Part shown: piece after piece, positions 9,501 through 16,614 of the stretch
How the letters are laid out: each line of letters opens with the position of its first letter
Numbering within the stretch: the stretch's first letter is position 1
DNA from: Gemmata palustris
GTDB taxonomy: Bacteria; Planctomycetota; Planctomycetia; Gemmatales; Gemmataceae
Assembly: GCF_017939745.1 (NCBI RefSeq)
Contig: NZ_JAGKQQ010000001.1
Coordinates: 5,270,001-5,334,000 of the forward strand
Length of the DNA: 64,000 bases
Direction: 5' to 3'
The notes under the pieces: generated by a model
What the model saw: only the letters and a program-made list of their open reading frames with translations
What the model was told of the DNA's origin: nothing
Databases searched by the model: none
Made by a program: the position numbers and the translations under genes

Positions 9501-9739
9501 GCATTCGTATGGAGGACGACCGGGTGATCGACGGGGACCGGGCAGTCATGGCCGTCCACTACTTGTTTGCCCTCGCCGCGGTGGTCCGCGCCAATGGCTC
9601 CCAGGACGCGGACACGCCCCGCGTCGTTCGGGAAGCCCTGGCCACCGCATCCCCGGTCGCCGCGCTGATGGCGATCCGGAAGAAGGCTCGATCGGATGAC
9701 GAACTGGCCCGTATCTTCGACGAGGCGCGGAAGGTGTAA
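6527..9739 (+). CDS. Alpha/beta-hydrolase-NACHT (STAND) NTPase fusion
   Basis: The 1070-residue protein joins two modules. Residues about 35-250 are a lipase/esterase-like alpha/beta hydrolase: FVHGVLSTHEST oxyanion segment, THSNGG nucleophile elbow with Ser126, and DVPHFGG. From about 380 a P-loop NTPase follows: Walker A GPPGVGKST (406-414), Walker B VIVVDSIDEF (Asp510), an arginine-bearing sensor (VAATRIS), and HKEFEDFLRAWYLA near His754, the helical motif seen after NACHT domains. The last 300 residues are helical without a named repeat. STAND/NACHT proteins are signal-triggered oligomerising switches; bacterial members act in phage defence, and fungal NLRs pair NACHT with SesB-type hydrolases. 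The ATG follows GCAGGAG. The stop codon coincides with the IS target duplication but is native. Defence is inferred from architecture. Confidence 0.87.
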   Translation: MSNESPPWSPSPGFWKVLDHLQGTKHEADRTHPNYVESFLLVFVHGVLSTHESTWMRPQSWLRGRPAVDFPQQLLLQLGVDLDILNFRYPSRWCQEANESDAAEKLATCLSSHFQSHRNIVFITHSNGGIVLKRFLADGFALSVEQLDRVITPAGDFDPKLAMHTPWGRTRGIINFDVPHFGGAKWLTDIGAAGTSLLGPVLRKFQKVREALKLNERLGINAPVWGWNKIFRELKPTDVELKKLHRDHLAQLTGLADKQYPAPAVRDVIANEPGVILLPKQDVRKVDAAGRVVWKDQDGRIYQSLPGNHSSVKVPSGFDQSSLLNLLAGSSEASERAIPESGWLGGLRDWRSVTAAELLLRRLICDRLIRADRPIGQPVDVTTQAGLLADTVSRIERSQTRVQVVGPPGVGKSTVLRLLARRYGVEYLANWYDRNRRLPLFLQLRDPVFASVRPPRSVRSANPGRLLLLRIARAWCKQANALHADGDSFTVGWFVRRLRDPALRSVIVVDSIDEFLAQPRHRDLTLEDIASAFGELNRVFADSPNVAVVAATRISIGPGDPSASTRERVEGLDLLGKGQPTAPLWEMSEEDCQISFPKVGALLDRVEENVRRMLLTPLFARIFNETPTPDKLAEMLTSPTETFRGALDELYRHSGLRDSEKFEQHPPTGSAWTSALAVVAWWMLVKLRPSLPVPPETETGGDFWGELDSMHVPALLASGVGILKDRQLRDLLLSRTILRPVTTAKGMDEYVVYHKEFEDFLRAWYLAACIGVGQFGDLASRALNTQIFTVAGELLQTRGVVIDQTLVRQIVKESRDRNHWFVFGNVGAVIGNSFLALQPTAVPELLEVLLPPAHAGGHPVSEIDPTVRIIMLANWARRALRCADPKTANKDLGAKILLNGLTADAPGGLAGYAASEAFDPLTRSVAASYLREFADRCGTALPKPPPGSGFLDGTSAVVKKCAAFLDPKQGDKRLTPEQYQTLEQGWCRVVLSIRMEDDRVIDGDRAVMAVHYLFALAAVVRANGSQDADTPRVVREALATASPVAALMAIRKKARSDDELARIFDEARKV

Positions 9740-10644
9740 CAGACGCTGACAAAACCCTTGTTTTTTAGATGACGCCGTCGTGGAGGATGCGGAAGCAAAC
9801 GACACTGGCGGCCAGTGTTGTGAAGGCGTCCCGAATAACCCCGAGCCGGTCGTATCGGACGCGCATCCGCCTCAGCCCCTTGACCCAACTGATGGTGCGC
9901 TCGACCACCCAGCGAACCTTGCCCAGCCCGCTCCCGTGGGGCGTGTTCCGCTTGGCGATCCGCGGTTCGATCCCGAGCCACCGCAACAACAACCGGGTGG
10001 ATTCGCTGTCGTACCCCCGGTCCGCGTACAGCACGTCGGGCAGATCCTTCGGTCGCCCCGGCTTGCCCCCGACCCGCGGGAAGGCGAGTACCACCAGGGG
10101 CAGGATCTGGCGTTGGTCGCTGGCGTTGGCCCCGGCCGTGCGGATCGCCAACGGGACGCCTTGGCGGCTGACCAAGAGGGTGTGCTTGGTCCCGAGTTTC
10201 CGGCGGTCCACGGGGCTGGGGCCGGTGTCCTCACCACCGCCGAAGGCTCGCACGTACACCCCGTCGACGATCACCACGTCGGTATCCATCTTGTCGGCCC
10301 GGCGGAGCAATCGGAGCAGATCGGCATGGAGCCGATCCCAGATCCCGCACTCCTCCCAGGCCCGGAGCCGACGGTGGGCGGTGCGCCCCGAGCACCCGAG
10401 TTCCTGGGGGACATCCTCCCAGCGATTGCCGGTCGCCAGCACGAACCAGATGACGCGAACCGCCACCTTGTTCCCGACCCTCGGGCGCCCGCCGGAGGGG
10501 CCAACCGGTTGCTCGGGTGGCAGGTGGTGGACAATCAACTCAAAGAACTCGTCGGGCATCTGAGCGGTTGCCATGACTGTAGCCTCCAACTGCGGGCTAC
10601 ACACCTATGGCGCAAACCTCATGCCAGGGTTTTGTCAGCGTCTG
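9740..10644. mobile_element. Complete IS5-family insertion sequence, 905 bp
   Basis: The element is bounded by perfect 19-base terminal inverted repeats, cagacgctgacaaaaccct at 9740-9758 and its complement at 10626-10644. It is flanked by a 3-base target duplication TAA (9737-9739 and 10645-10647). TNA duplications fit IS5-family subgroups such as IS1031. It contains one transposase gene on the minus strand and nothing else. Removing the element and one TAA restores a continuous sequence in which the upstream gene still ends at the same TAA. Confidence 0.95.
9765..10574 (-). CDS. IS5-family transposase
   Basis: This DDE transposase has an N-terminal DUF4096-like region (GGRPRVGNKVAVRVIWFVLATGNRWEDVP is split here into GGRPRVGNK and FVLATGNRWEDVP), a catalytic core with VIVDGVYVRA (first Asp), DVLYADRGYDS (second Asp) and RWVVERTISWVKGLRR (Glu). 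The ATG at 10574 lies 8 bases after GGAGG. A GTG at 10604 would add ten residues without such a site. At 269 residues it is full length for single-frame IS5 transposases, and the frame is unbroken, so it may still be active. It catalyses cut-and-paste movement of the element that carries it. Confidence 0.95.
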   Translation of the reverse strand: MATAQMPDEFFELIVHHLPPEQPVGPSGGRPRVGNKVAVRVIWFVLATGNRWEDVPQELGCSGRTAHRRLRAWEECGIWDRLHADLLRLLRRADKMDTDVVIVDGVYVRAFGGGEDTGPSPVDRRKLGTKHTLLVSRQGVPLAIRTAGANASDQRQILPLVVLAFPRVGGKPGRPKDLPDVLYADRGYDSESTRLLLRWLGIEPRIAKRNTPHGSGLGKVRWVVERTISWVKGLRRMRVRYDRLGVIRDAFTTLAASVVCFRILHDGVI

Positions 10645-10668
10645 TAAGGTCCTGCGTGTGAGGCCGGG

Positions 10669-11598
10669 TCACCCACCGGACCTCGCGGCGGGTGCGTCCC
10701 CGGCGGTCGCCCGGTGGAGTTGGTCGGCCGGGAACTCGCGGACATCCCATACCAAGCGGAACCACGACAGGACACGGAGTACCGCCCACGTCACGTCCGG
10801 CTCCCACCACGCCCACCCCTGCCGCGCCGACCCCGGCGAGTGGTGATGGTTATTGTGCCACTCGCCGAGCGACACGACTCCCAGAACCCAGTGGTTCCGA
10901 CTCTCGTCCGGGGTGGCGAACCGCCGGTACCCGCCCGCGCTGTGGCTGATCGACTGGATCCAGTGGGTCGTGTGTAAAAGTAGGACGGTGCTGACGCAGA
11001 ACCCCCATACGAACCCGGTCCACCCGAAGAGGGCATACAGGCCAGCCGCGTATGCTGCGACGGCCAGGTTCGTAGACACGCGCGAATTCAGCCACCGCAG
11101 TTCCGGGTACTTCGCTAGGTCGGGGACCGCGGACAGGTCGGTGGCTCGGTTCTTTCGGTCGAGGAACCACAGCGAGTGGGCGTAAAGGAACCCGTGGTAC
11201 CGCGGCGAGTGGAGGTCGTCCGGCGTGTCCGCGTGGCGGTGGTGATTGCGGTGCGTCGCGGCCCACCACAGCGGCCCGTTCTGCATGGTCAGCAGACCGA
11301 ACAGGCCGAGCAAGAACTGCACCGGCCGCGACGTGTTGTAGCTCCGGTGCGCGAAGTACCGGTGGTACGCCGCGCTCAGCAGGAACATCCGCACGAAGTA
11401 TGTGGCGGCGCACACCACCACCCCGGTTTCGGGGTCGGGTAAGAAAAAGATCGCCACACACCAGATATGCAAAACTGTATACGATGCAATTCCGACTATG
11501 CTGTAACGGCGAGAGTCTTTCACGGTGACTCCAATTTCGTGGGGCGCTCGAACGGAGTGGTCAATTAGATTTGTAGCGATGGGCCGCCATTCGAGCAC
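10669..11598 (-). CDS. Membrane acyl-lipid/acyl-CoA desaturase
   Basis: Up to 309 residues with the three histidine clusters of the integral-membrane fatty acid desaturases: HRYFAH, HRNHHRH and HNNHHH. Hydrophobic pairs lie before and between the clusters (YTVLHIWCVAIFFL, VQFLLGLFGLL, LAVAAYAAGLYALFG). The di-iron enzyme inserts a cis double bond in fatty acyl chains at the membrane, using O2 and an electron donor. The N-terminal end is uncertain: a GTG nearer VKDSRRYS (about 11,520) is an alternative. It converges on the hydrolase-NACHT gene. Without the IS the two stops would be about 25 bases apart. Its product is a possible substrate for the nearby CFA synthase. Confidence 0.9.
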   Translation of the reverse strand: MLEWRPIATNLIDHSVRAPHEIGVTVKDSRRYSIVGIASYTVLHIWCVAIFFLPDPETGVVVCAATYFVRMFLLSAAYHRYFAHRSYNTSRPVQFLLGLFGLLTMQNGPLWWAATHRNHHRHADTPDDLHSPRYHGFLYAHSLWFLDRKNRATDLSAVPDLAKYPELRWLNSRVSTNLAVAAYAAGLYALFGWTGFVWGFCVSTVLLLHTTHWIQSISHSAGGYRRFATPDESRNHWVLGVVSLGEWHNNHHHSPGSARQGWAWWEPDVTWAVLRVLSWFRLVWDVREFPADQLHRATAGDAPAARSGG

Positions 11599-12440
11599 CG
11601 GTGCCCGTACTCTCGACGAGCCTGCTGTTCACGACCCCGACGCCGTACCTGTGCATTGGCGTCCGGTCGCCATCGCCGTCACGATCAACGCGTTCCAGTC
11701 GCAGGCGGGATGTAACCGAAGAGCATGCCGCCACGGTTCGATACAGCTCGCCGGCATGCCTCAGGGTATGCTCCGAGTGCCACGGCGCCACACCGCGGGA
11801 GCGCAATTGCGCCTCGCCGCGAGCCCCGAGAAGCTCAATTGCAGTTCGCCTCATCTCCGCAAATGCGTGTTTACGACCCGACCGGAGTTTCGTTCCACGA
11901 TTTCCCCGCGACATGCGCACTCGGCGGGAGACGGAAGGCAACCCGACCGGGAACTCTGAAGCGCACGGATGCCTTCCGTCCACAGCACGCGGACGGGTTT
12001 GATCGACCTTGGAGCACTTTTCAGCCCCACGACAAAGCAGTACACCGTCGTTACAAGGCCACGACAGCCCTTCGTCCTCAGTAACTGAATGGCCAAGTCG
12101 GGTTGCAACCAACGGCGTGACTCAGAACCCTTGCAGCAACTTGCAGCAACGAGGCGGAAAACCCTGCTCTTGCGGTCAAAGTGTGCGGTCTGTAAACTTC
12201 GAATACCCTAAGGGAAACCGCGGTTTTCTGACGATTGCGACGTTCGCGATCCGTGTTTCGGGACCAAGAGGTCGCTGGTTCAACGCTCAACCCTTCACCG
12301 AGCAAATCACCTTTTTCTAGCTGGTTTCCCTTCTCGCTGGCAGCAACCGTAAGTCCATTTCGAACGTTTGCACCCGCGAGAGCGGCCCAGTCGTGTTCGT
12401 GGTGTGCGAGCTGGCACACGTTATTACCGGGTGAGGACCG
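11599..12440. other. Gene-free stretch at the island edge
   Basis: Around 840 bases contain only overlapping frames without family features, ribosome-binding sites or codon bias. The sequence is lower in GC than its neighbours from about 12,100. A segment at 12,270-12,290 (ccaagaggtcgctggttcaa) resembles the variable loop and T-arm of a tRNA but lacks the closing T-stem strand, so it is not called as tRNA. Two direct copies of ttgcagcaac lie near 12,135. The stretch may be decayed mobile DNA. Confidence 0.5.
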
Positions 12441-12475
12441 ACAGCAGCACCCCGCAAGTTCGCGGGGTGTTGCTG
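12441..12475 (-). terminator. Hairpin terminator downstream of aldose epimerase
   Basis: A 15-base-pair stem with one wobble (acagcagcaccccgc with gcggggtgttgctgt) and a 6-base loop lies 18 bases past the stop of the epimerase gene. No T-run follows on the minus strand, so it could also be an RNA-stabilising hairpin. Confidence 0.6.
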
Positions 12476-12492
12476 TCAACGGTCGCCACTCA

Positions 12493-13650
12493 CTATTTAA
12501 ACTGGTAGATCGTCGTCTGCTTGTAGGTCTCGCCCGGCTTCAGGACCACGTTCGACTTGTCCTTCCACTCCGGCCGGTTGATCGAGTCCGGGAACTTCTG
12601 CGCTTCCATGCAGAACCCGTTGTACTGCTTGTATTCCGCACCGCCCTTACCCTTGTTCGTGCCGTCCAGGAAGTTGCCCGTGTAGAACTGCAGGCCCGGT
12701 TCGGTGGAAAGCACTTCCAGCACGCGCCCGCTCTTCGGTTCGACCACGCGGGCCGCCAGTTCGGGGCGCGCGGACGTGCCCTTGTCGAGCACGTAGTTCA
12801 GGTCGAATCCGATCGGCTTCCCGCCGGCCTTTTCCAGATCGGCACCGATCGTCTTGGCCTTCGTGAAGTCGAACGCGGTGCCCGCGACCGGGGCGATCTT
12901 GCCCGTCGGGATGAGTGTTCCATCGGCCGGGGTGTAGTTCTTCGCGGCGATCGTGGCCTCATGGCCCTTGACGTCGCCACTGTTGTGCCCGGCGAGGTTG
13001 AAGTAGCTGTGGTGCGCGAGGTTGCAGACGGTCGTCTTGTTCGTGGTCGCGCGGTAGTCGATCACGAGTTCGTTGTTGTCGGTGAGCGTGTACGTCACCT
13101 CAACCGCCAGCGCGCCGGGGTAGCCCTCTTCACCGTCCGGGCTGGTGCGCTTGAACGTCACGCTCGGCCCGGTCGCGGTCAGGCTCGCTTTGCCCTGCCA
13201 CACCTTCTTGTCGAAGCCCTCTTTGCCCCCGTGCAGGGTGTGCGGGTCACCGTTCGCGAACAGCTTGTATTCCTTACCCTCGAGCGTGAACTTCGCGTTC
13301 GCGATGCGGTTCGCGCAGCGCCCGGCGTTCGTGCCGAAGTACGGGTGCCCCTTCAAGTAGCCGTCAAGGTTATCGAACCCGAGCACCACGTCGGCGAACT
13401 TGCCGTTCTTGTCCGGAACGTGCAGCTCGGTGATGATCGCGCCGTAGTCGATGCACTTCAGCACCACGTTGTTCTTGTTCGTGAGCGTGTACTGAAAGAC
13501 GTTCGTCGGCCCCTTCTTGTCGTTGTCCTTCGGGGCGGGGATGGTGCCGTACTTGGTTTCCTCGAACGCCGGCCCGGTGCCGGCCTTGGGTTGGGCGGAC
13601 GCGCCCGCGGTCAGTACGAGCGTGATACAGAGAGCGAGGAGAGTTCGCAT
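12493..13650 (-). CDS. galM: Secreted aldose 1-epimerase (mutarotase)
   Basis: The 385-residue product interconverts alpha and beta anomers of aldoses such as galactose and glucose. Family features are GRCANRIANAKF (substrate loop), NLAHHSYFNLAGH with the catalytic His near residue 213, and EAQKFPDSIN with the catalytic Glu near 347. The true start is the ATG at 13650, preceded by GGAGGAC; it opens a signal peptide (MRTLLALCITLVLTAGASA), so the enzyme is exported, unlike cytosolic GalM. A longer frame reaching to 13803 would overlap the upstream divergent gene region and has no such site. The divergently transcribed dehydratase gene starts 174 bases away, which suggests a shared control region for sugar use. 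Confidence 0.93.
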   Translation of the reverse strand: MRTLLALCITLVLTAGASAQPKAGTGPAFEETKYGTIPAPKDNDKKGPTNVFQYTLTNKNNVVLKCIDYGAIITELHVPDKNGKFADVVLGFDNLDGYLKGHPYFGTNAGRCANRIANAKFTLEGKEYKLFANGDPHTLHGGKEGFDKKVWQGKASLTATGPSVTFKRTSPDGEEGYPGALAVEVTYTLTDNNELVIDYRATTNKTTVCNLAHHSYFNLAGHNSGDVKGHEATIAAKNYTPADGTLIPTGKIAPVAGTAFDFTKAKTIGADLEKAGGKPIGFDLNYVLDKGTSARPELAARVVEPKSGRVLEVLSTEPGLQFYTGNFLDGTNKGKGGAEYKQYNGFCMEAQKFPDSINRPEWKDKSNVVLKPGETYKQTTIYQFK

Positions 13651-13823
13651 GAGTCCTCCGGAAGCGAAATGGGGTGGGGACATGGTATCCAACCTCAAAG
13701 GCCAAGCTAGAGAATGGCCCCAAAGAAGCGCAAAAAGCCCATAATGAAACACTGAACGCTCGCGTCTCCCCATTTGTAGCCCGGTGCGCTTTTTCGTGGC
13801 CACTGCTGGCTTTGGAGCTTTCG

Positions 13824-15779
13824 ATGCCGTCCGATGTTCTCGACACGCCCGAATCCGCGTACCAAATCGTCACCACCGGGAGCGGGCCGAAGGGCGCGCT
13901 GCCGCTCACGGATGAGCTCCTCCGCCACTCCCCGAGCGGGAACCTGTTCGGGTGGACGCAGAACGTCGGGATGGGCTGGAACCCGGCGCTCCTCGGCGGC
14001 AAGGAGTTCACCATTCTCAGCACGCACGGCGGGCTCCGGGCCGAAGACGGCACGCCGATCGCGCTGGGGTTCCACTCCGGGCACTGGGAGGTCGGGTTGC
14101 TCGTGAAGGCCGCGGCCGAAGAGTTCGCCCGGCTGCGCTGCATCCCGTTCGCGGGCGCGATCACCGATCCGTGCGACGGGCGCACGCAGGGCACCGCGGG
14201 GATGTACGACAGCCTGCCGTACCGCAACGATTCGAGTCAGGTGATGCGCCGGCTCATGCGCTCGCACCCGACACGGGCGGGCGTGATGGGCGTCGCGACG
14301 TGTGATAAAGGGCTGCCCGCCATGATGATGGCGCTGGCGTCGCAGCACGATCACCCCACGATTCTGGTACCCGGCGGGGTGATGCTCGCGGGGGAAGCCG
14401 ACCACGAGGATACGGGGAAAGTGCAGACGATTGGTGCGCGGTACGCCCACGGCGAAATGACCATCGGCGAAGCCGCGGACGCCGGGTGCCACGCCTGTGC
14501 GTCGCCCGGCGGCGGGTGCCAGTTCCTCGGCACCGCGGCCACGTCGCAGGTCATCGGCGAAGCACTGGGACTGAGCTTGCCGCACTCGGCGCTCGCCCCG
14601 TCGGGGCAACCGATCTGGCTCGATCTGGCCACGCGGTCCGCCCGCGCGCTGTTCAACATGACGAATCGCGGTATTCGCACGCCGCACATTCTCACAGAAG
14701 CGGCGTTCAAAAACGCCCTCGCGGTGTTCGCGGCGTTCGGAGGGAGCACCAATCTTCTACTGCACACGCCGGCGATCGCGTTCCATGCGGGGATCAAGCG
14801 CCCCACGATCGAAGACTGGACGTTCTACAACCGGAAAGTTCCGCGCCTCGTTGACGCGCTCCCGAACGGCCCGATGAACCACCCCACGATGCGCGTGTTC
14901 CTGGCGGGCGGCGTGCCAGAAGTCATGCTCCACCTGCGCGAACTCGGACTGCTCGAACTCGACGCCCTCACCGCGAGTGGTGAAACGCTCGGCAGCAACC
15001 TCGATTGGTGGGCCAAGTCCGAGCGCCGAACGCGGCTGCGCGAGCTGCTCCGCACACGCGACAAAGTCGACCCGGATACCGTCATCATGTCGCCGGACGC
15101 GGCCCGCAAGCGCGGGCTGACGAGCACGGTCACGTTCCCAACAGGGAACCTCGCGCCGGACGGCTGTGTCATCAAATCGACCGCGATCGACCCTTCGGTG
15201 GTGGACAAGGACGGCGTCTACCGGAAGCTCGGCCCCGCGAAGGTGTTCATCCGCGAAAAGGACGCGATCAAGGCGATTAAGGGCGAAGGCGAGCGCAAGG
15301 TCGTTCCCGGCGACGTGTTGGTGCTGTGTTGCCGCGGACCAATGGGCAGCGGGATGGAAGAGACCTATCAGGTGACGTCTGCGTTGAAACACTTGAAGTG
15401 GGGGAAGCAGGTCGCAGTGATTACCGATGCGCGGTTCAGTGGCGTTTCGACGGGCGCGTGCATCGGACACGTCTCGCCCGAAGCGCTCGCGGGCGGGCCC
15501 CTCGGCAAACTGCGCGACGGCGATCTCATCCAGATCGTAATTGACCGCAACAAACTGGAAGGCACGATCGACCTCGTGGGCGACGCGACGGGCAATCACG
15601 GTCCGTTGTGGGGAATCGGGGAACTCCAGGCGCGCCCCCCGCGCCCCGACCTCGCCCCGGATCCGGCGCTGCCCGCGGACACCCGCTTGTGGGCCGCGCT
15701 CCAGCACGCGAGCGGCGGTGTGTGGGGCGGCTGCGTGTACGACCCGGACATGATCGCAGCGAAGCTGGCAGGAAAGTAG
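13824..15779 (+). CDS. YjhG/YagF-type sugar-acid dehydratase (IlvD/Edd superfamily)
   Basis: At 651 residues this matches the YjhG/YagF branch, which dehydrates sugar acids such as D-xylonate to 2-keto-3-deoxy acids with an Fe-S cluster. Cysteines in [17 protein letters not shown] and [12 protein letters not shown] are the expected cluster ligands, and [14 protein letters not shown] plus [12 protein letters not shown] are superfamily signatures. The ATG at 13824 follows GGAG. An upstream extension to 13674 has no ribosome-binding site. Close divergence from a mutarotase fits a pentose or uronic-acid catabolic context. The exact substrate cannot be told from sequence. A small lineage-specific gene follows after two bases. 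Confidence 0.9.
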   Translation: MPSDVLDTPESAYQIVTTGSGPKGALPLTDELLRHSPSGNLFGWTQNVGMGWNPALLGGKEFTILSTHGGLRAEDGTPIALGFHSGHWEVGLLVKAAAEEFARLRCIPFAGAITDPCDGRTQGTAGMYDSLPYRNDSSQVMRRLMRSHPTRAGVMGVATCDKGLPAMMMALASQHDHPTILVPGGVMLAGEADHEDTGKVQTIGARYAHGEMTIGEAADAGCHACASPGGGCQFLGTAATSQVIGEALGLSLPHSALAPSGQPIWLDLATRSARALFNMTNRGIRTPHILTEAAFKNALAVFAAFGGSTNLLLHTPAIAFHAGIKRPTIEDWTFYNRKVPRLVDALPNGPMNHPTMRVFLAGGVPEVMLHLRELGLLELDALTASGETLGSNLDWWAKSERRTRLRELLRTRDKVDPDTVIMSPDAARKRGLTSTVTFPTGNLAPDGCVIKSTAIDPSVVDKDGVYRKLGPAKVFIREKDAIKAIKGEGERKVVPGDVLVLCCRGPMGSGMEETYQVTSALKHLKWGKQVAVITDARFSGVSTGACIGHVSPEALAGGPLGKLRDGDLIQIVIDRNKLEGTIDLVGDATGNHGPLWGIGELQARPPRPDLAPDPALPADTRLWAALQHASGGVWGGCVYDPDMIAAKLAGK

Positions 15780-15781
15780 CG

Positions 15782-16444
15782 ATGACGGAAAAGGAGTGGC
15801 TGACGTGTGGTTCTCGGATTCACATGCGCCGAATGCTTAAAGGTTTGGGGCGCGACTCGCCCCTCCGCTGGATTCGCTTCAACCTTACGTGCGTCGATCG
15901 TGTTCGCGACCTTATTGATGACGAACGGTGCCTGCACTTCCTCCGTGGGTTGGAAATCTACACGGGGGAGGTGCGTCGCGATCCGTTTCGGTCGTTTGAT
16001 GACGAAGAGGCCGGGGTACGAGAAGCGATCCGCCACTTGTGGCAGCGTCGAGGGGATCCGCTCCGAGGTGCTCGTATTGCCGCCGCGCGAGCCGTTCTGA
16101 TGGCTAGATCGCACTCATTCGCCACATCGGAAAATACCGCGATTGCCGTCCACCGGCAGTCGTATGGGGGACGAGAGGAGCGCCGCCGCCATTGTCCGCT
16201 GCTTCGAGACGTTTTTGGCAACCCGTTTCGCCCGCTCGCGTTTTCTACCGAGTGTCGCACCGAAACGGCACTCGCGCTCGCTCGTGGAATATACGAGTCG
16301 CGCGACTTCGGCGCGATGCCGATCTTGGCCGACGCGCTCCAAGACGCGGGCTGCGACAACCTCGACATCCTCAGCCACTGCCGCAAACCGGGTGAACACG
16401 TGCGCGGGTGCTGGGTCGTCGATCTGGTGTTAGGCAAGACCTGA
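15782..16444 (+). CDS. Gemmata-type paralogous family protein (MTExEWLxC ... HVRGCWVVDLVLGK)
   Basis: A 220-residue member of a family I recognise as expanded in Gemmata genomes but without known function. It starts MTEKEWLTC, has an Arg/Trp-rich N-terminal part, the segment LLRDVFGNPFRPLAF in the middle, ALARGIYESRDFGAMPILADALQDAGC, and ends HVRGCWVVDLVLGKT. The start lies two bases after the stop of the dehydratase gene, so translation may be coupled, although many family members sit alone. Two decayed relatives occur in this window (30,674-30,802 and 58,723-58,871). The central part of this copy is less like the family consensus than its ends. No catalytic motif or signal peptide is visible. 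Confidence 0.75.
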   Translation: MTEKEWLTCGSRIHMRRMLKGLGRDSPLRWIRFNLTCVDRVRDLIDDERCLHFLRGLEIYTGEVRRDPFRSFDDEEAGVREAIRHLWQRRGDPLRGARIAAARAVLMARSHSFATSENTAIAVHRQSYGGREERRRHCPLLRDVFGNPFRPLAFSTECRTETALALARGIYESRDFGAMPILADALQDAGCDNLDILSHCRKPGEHVRGCWVVDLVLGKT

Positions 16445-16524
16445 CGTCGGTGCAGGTCGTGCCTGAGCCTTGTGGCGGAAGGATCACCGTGCCGAGATTC
16501 ATCTGCGCGGGTGCGGTAGCAGCT

Positions 16525-16574
16525 CGGGCGGTAGTCTTCGTGGCACAGGTTTGTGTCGCGAAGACTACCGCCCG
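16525..16574. terminator. Perfect 16-bp inverted repeat between convergent genes
   Basis: Arms cgggcggtagtcttcg (16525-16540) and its complement (16559-16574) flank an 18-base loop. Position between two converging genes suits a bidirectional terminator; a short ATTTTTAG tract follows on the plus strand. Confidence 0.65.
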
Positions 16575-16614
16575 AACATTTTTAGTCCTGTGATGCCTTT
16601 TCAATCGGGCGGTA

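Noticed and set aside
9737..9739. Idea that the IS truncated the hydrolase-NACHT gene
   Set aside because: The target duplication shows TAA was already present; excision leaves the same stop.
12270..12290. tRNA gene
   Set aside because: Only a T-arm-like piece is present; acceptor and anticodon stems cannot be formed.
12235..13710. 491-codon plus-strand open frame
   Set aside because: Shadow of aldose 1-epimerase.
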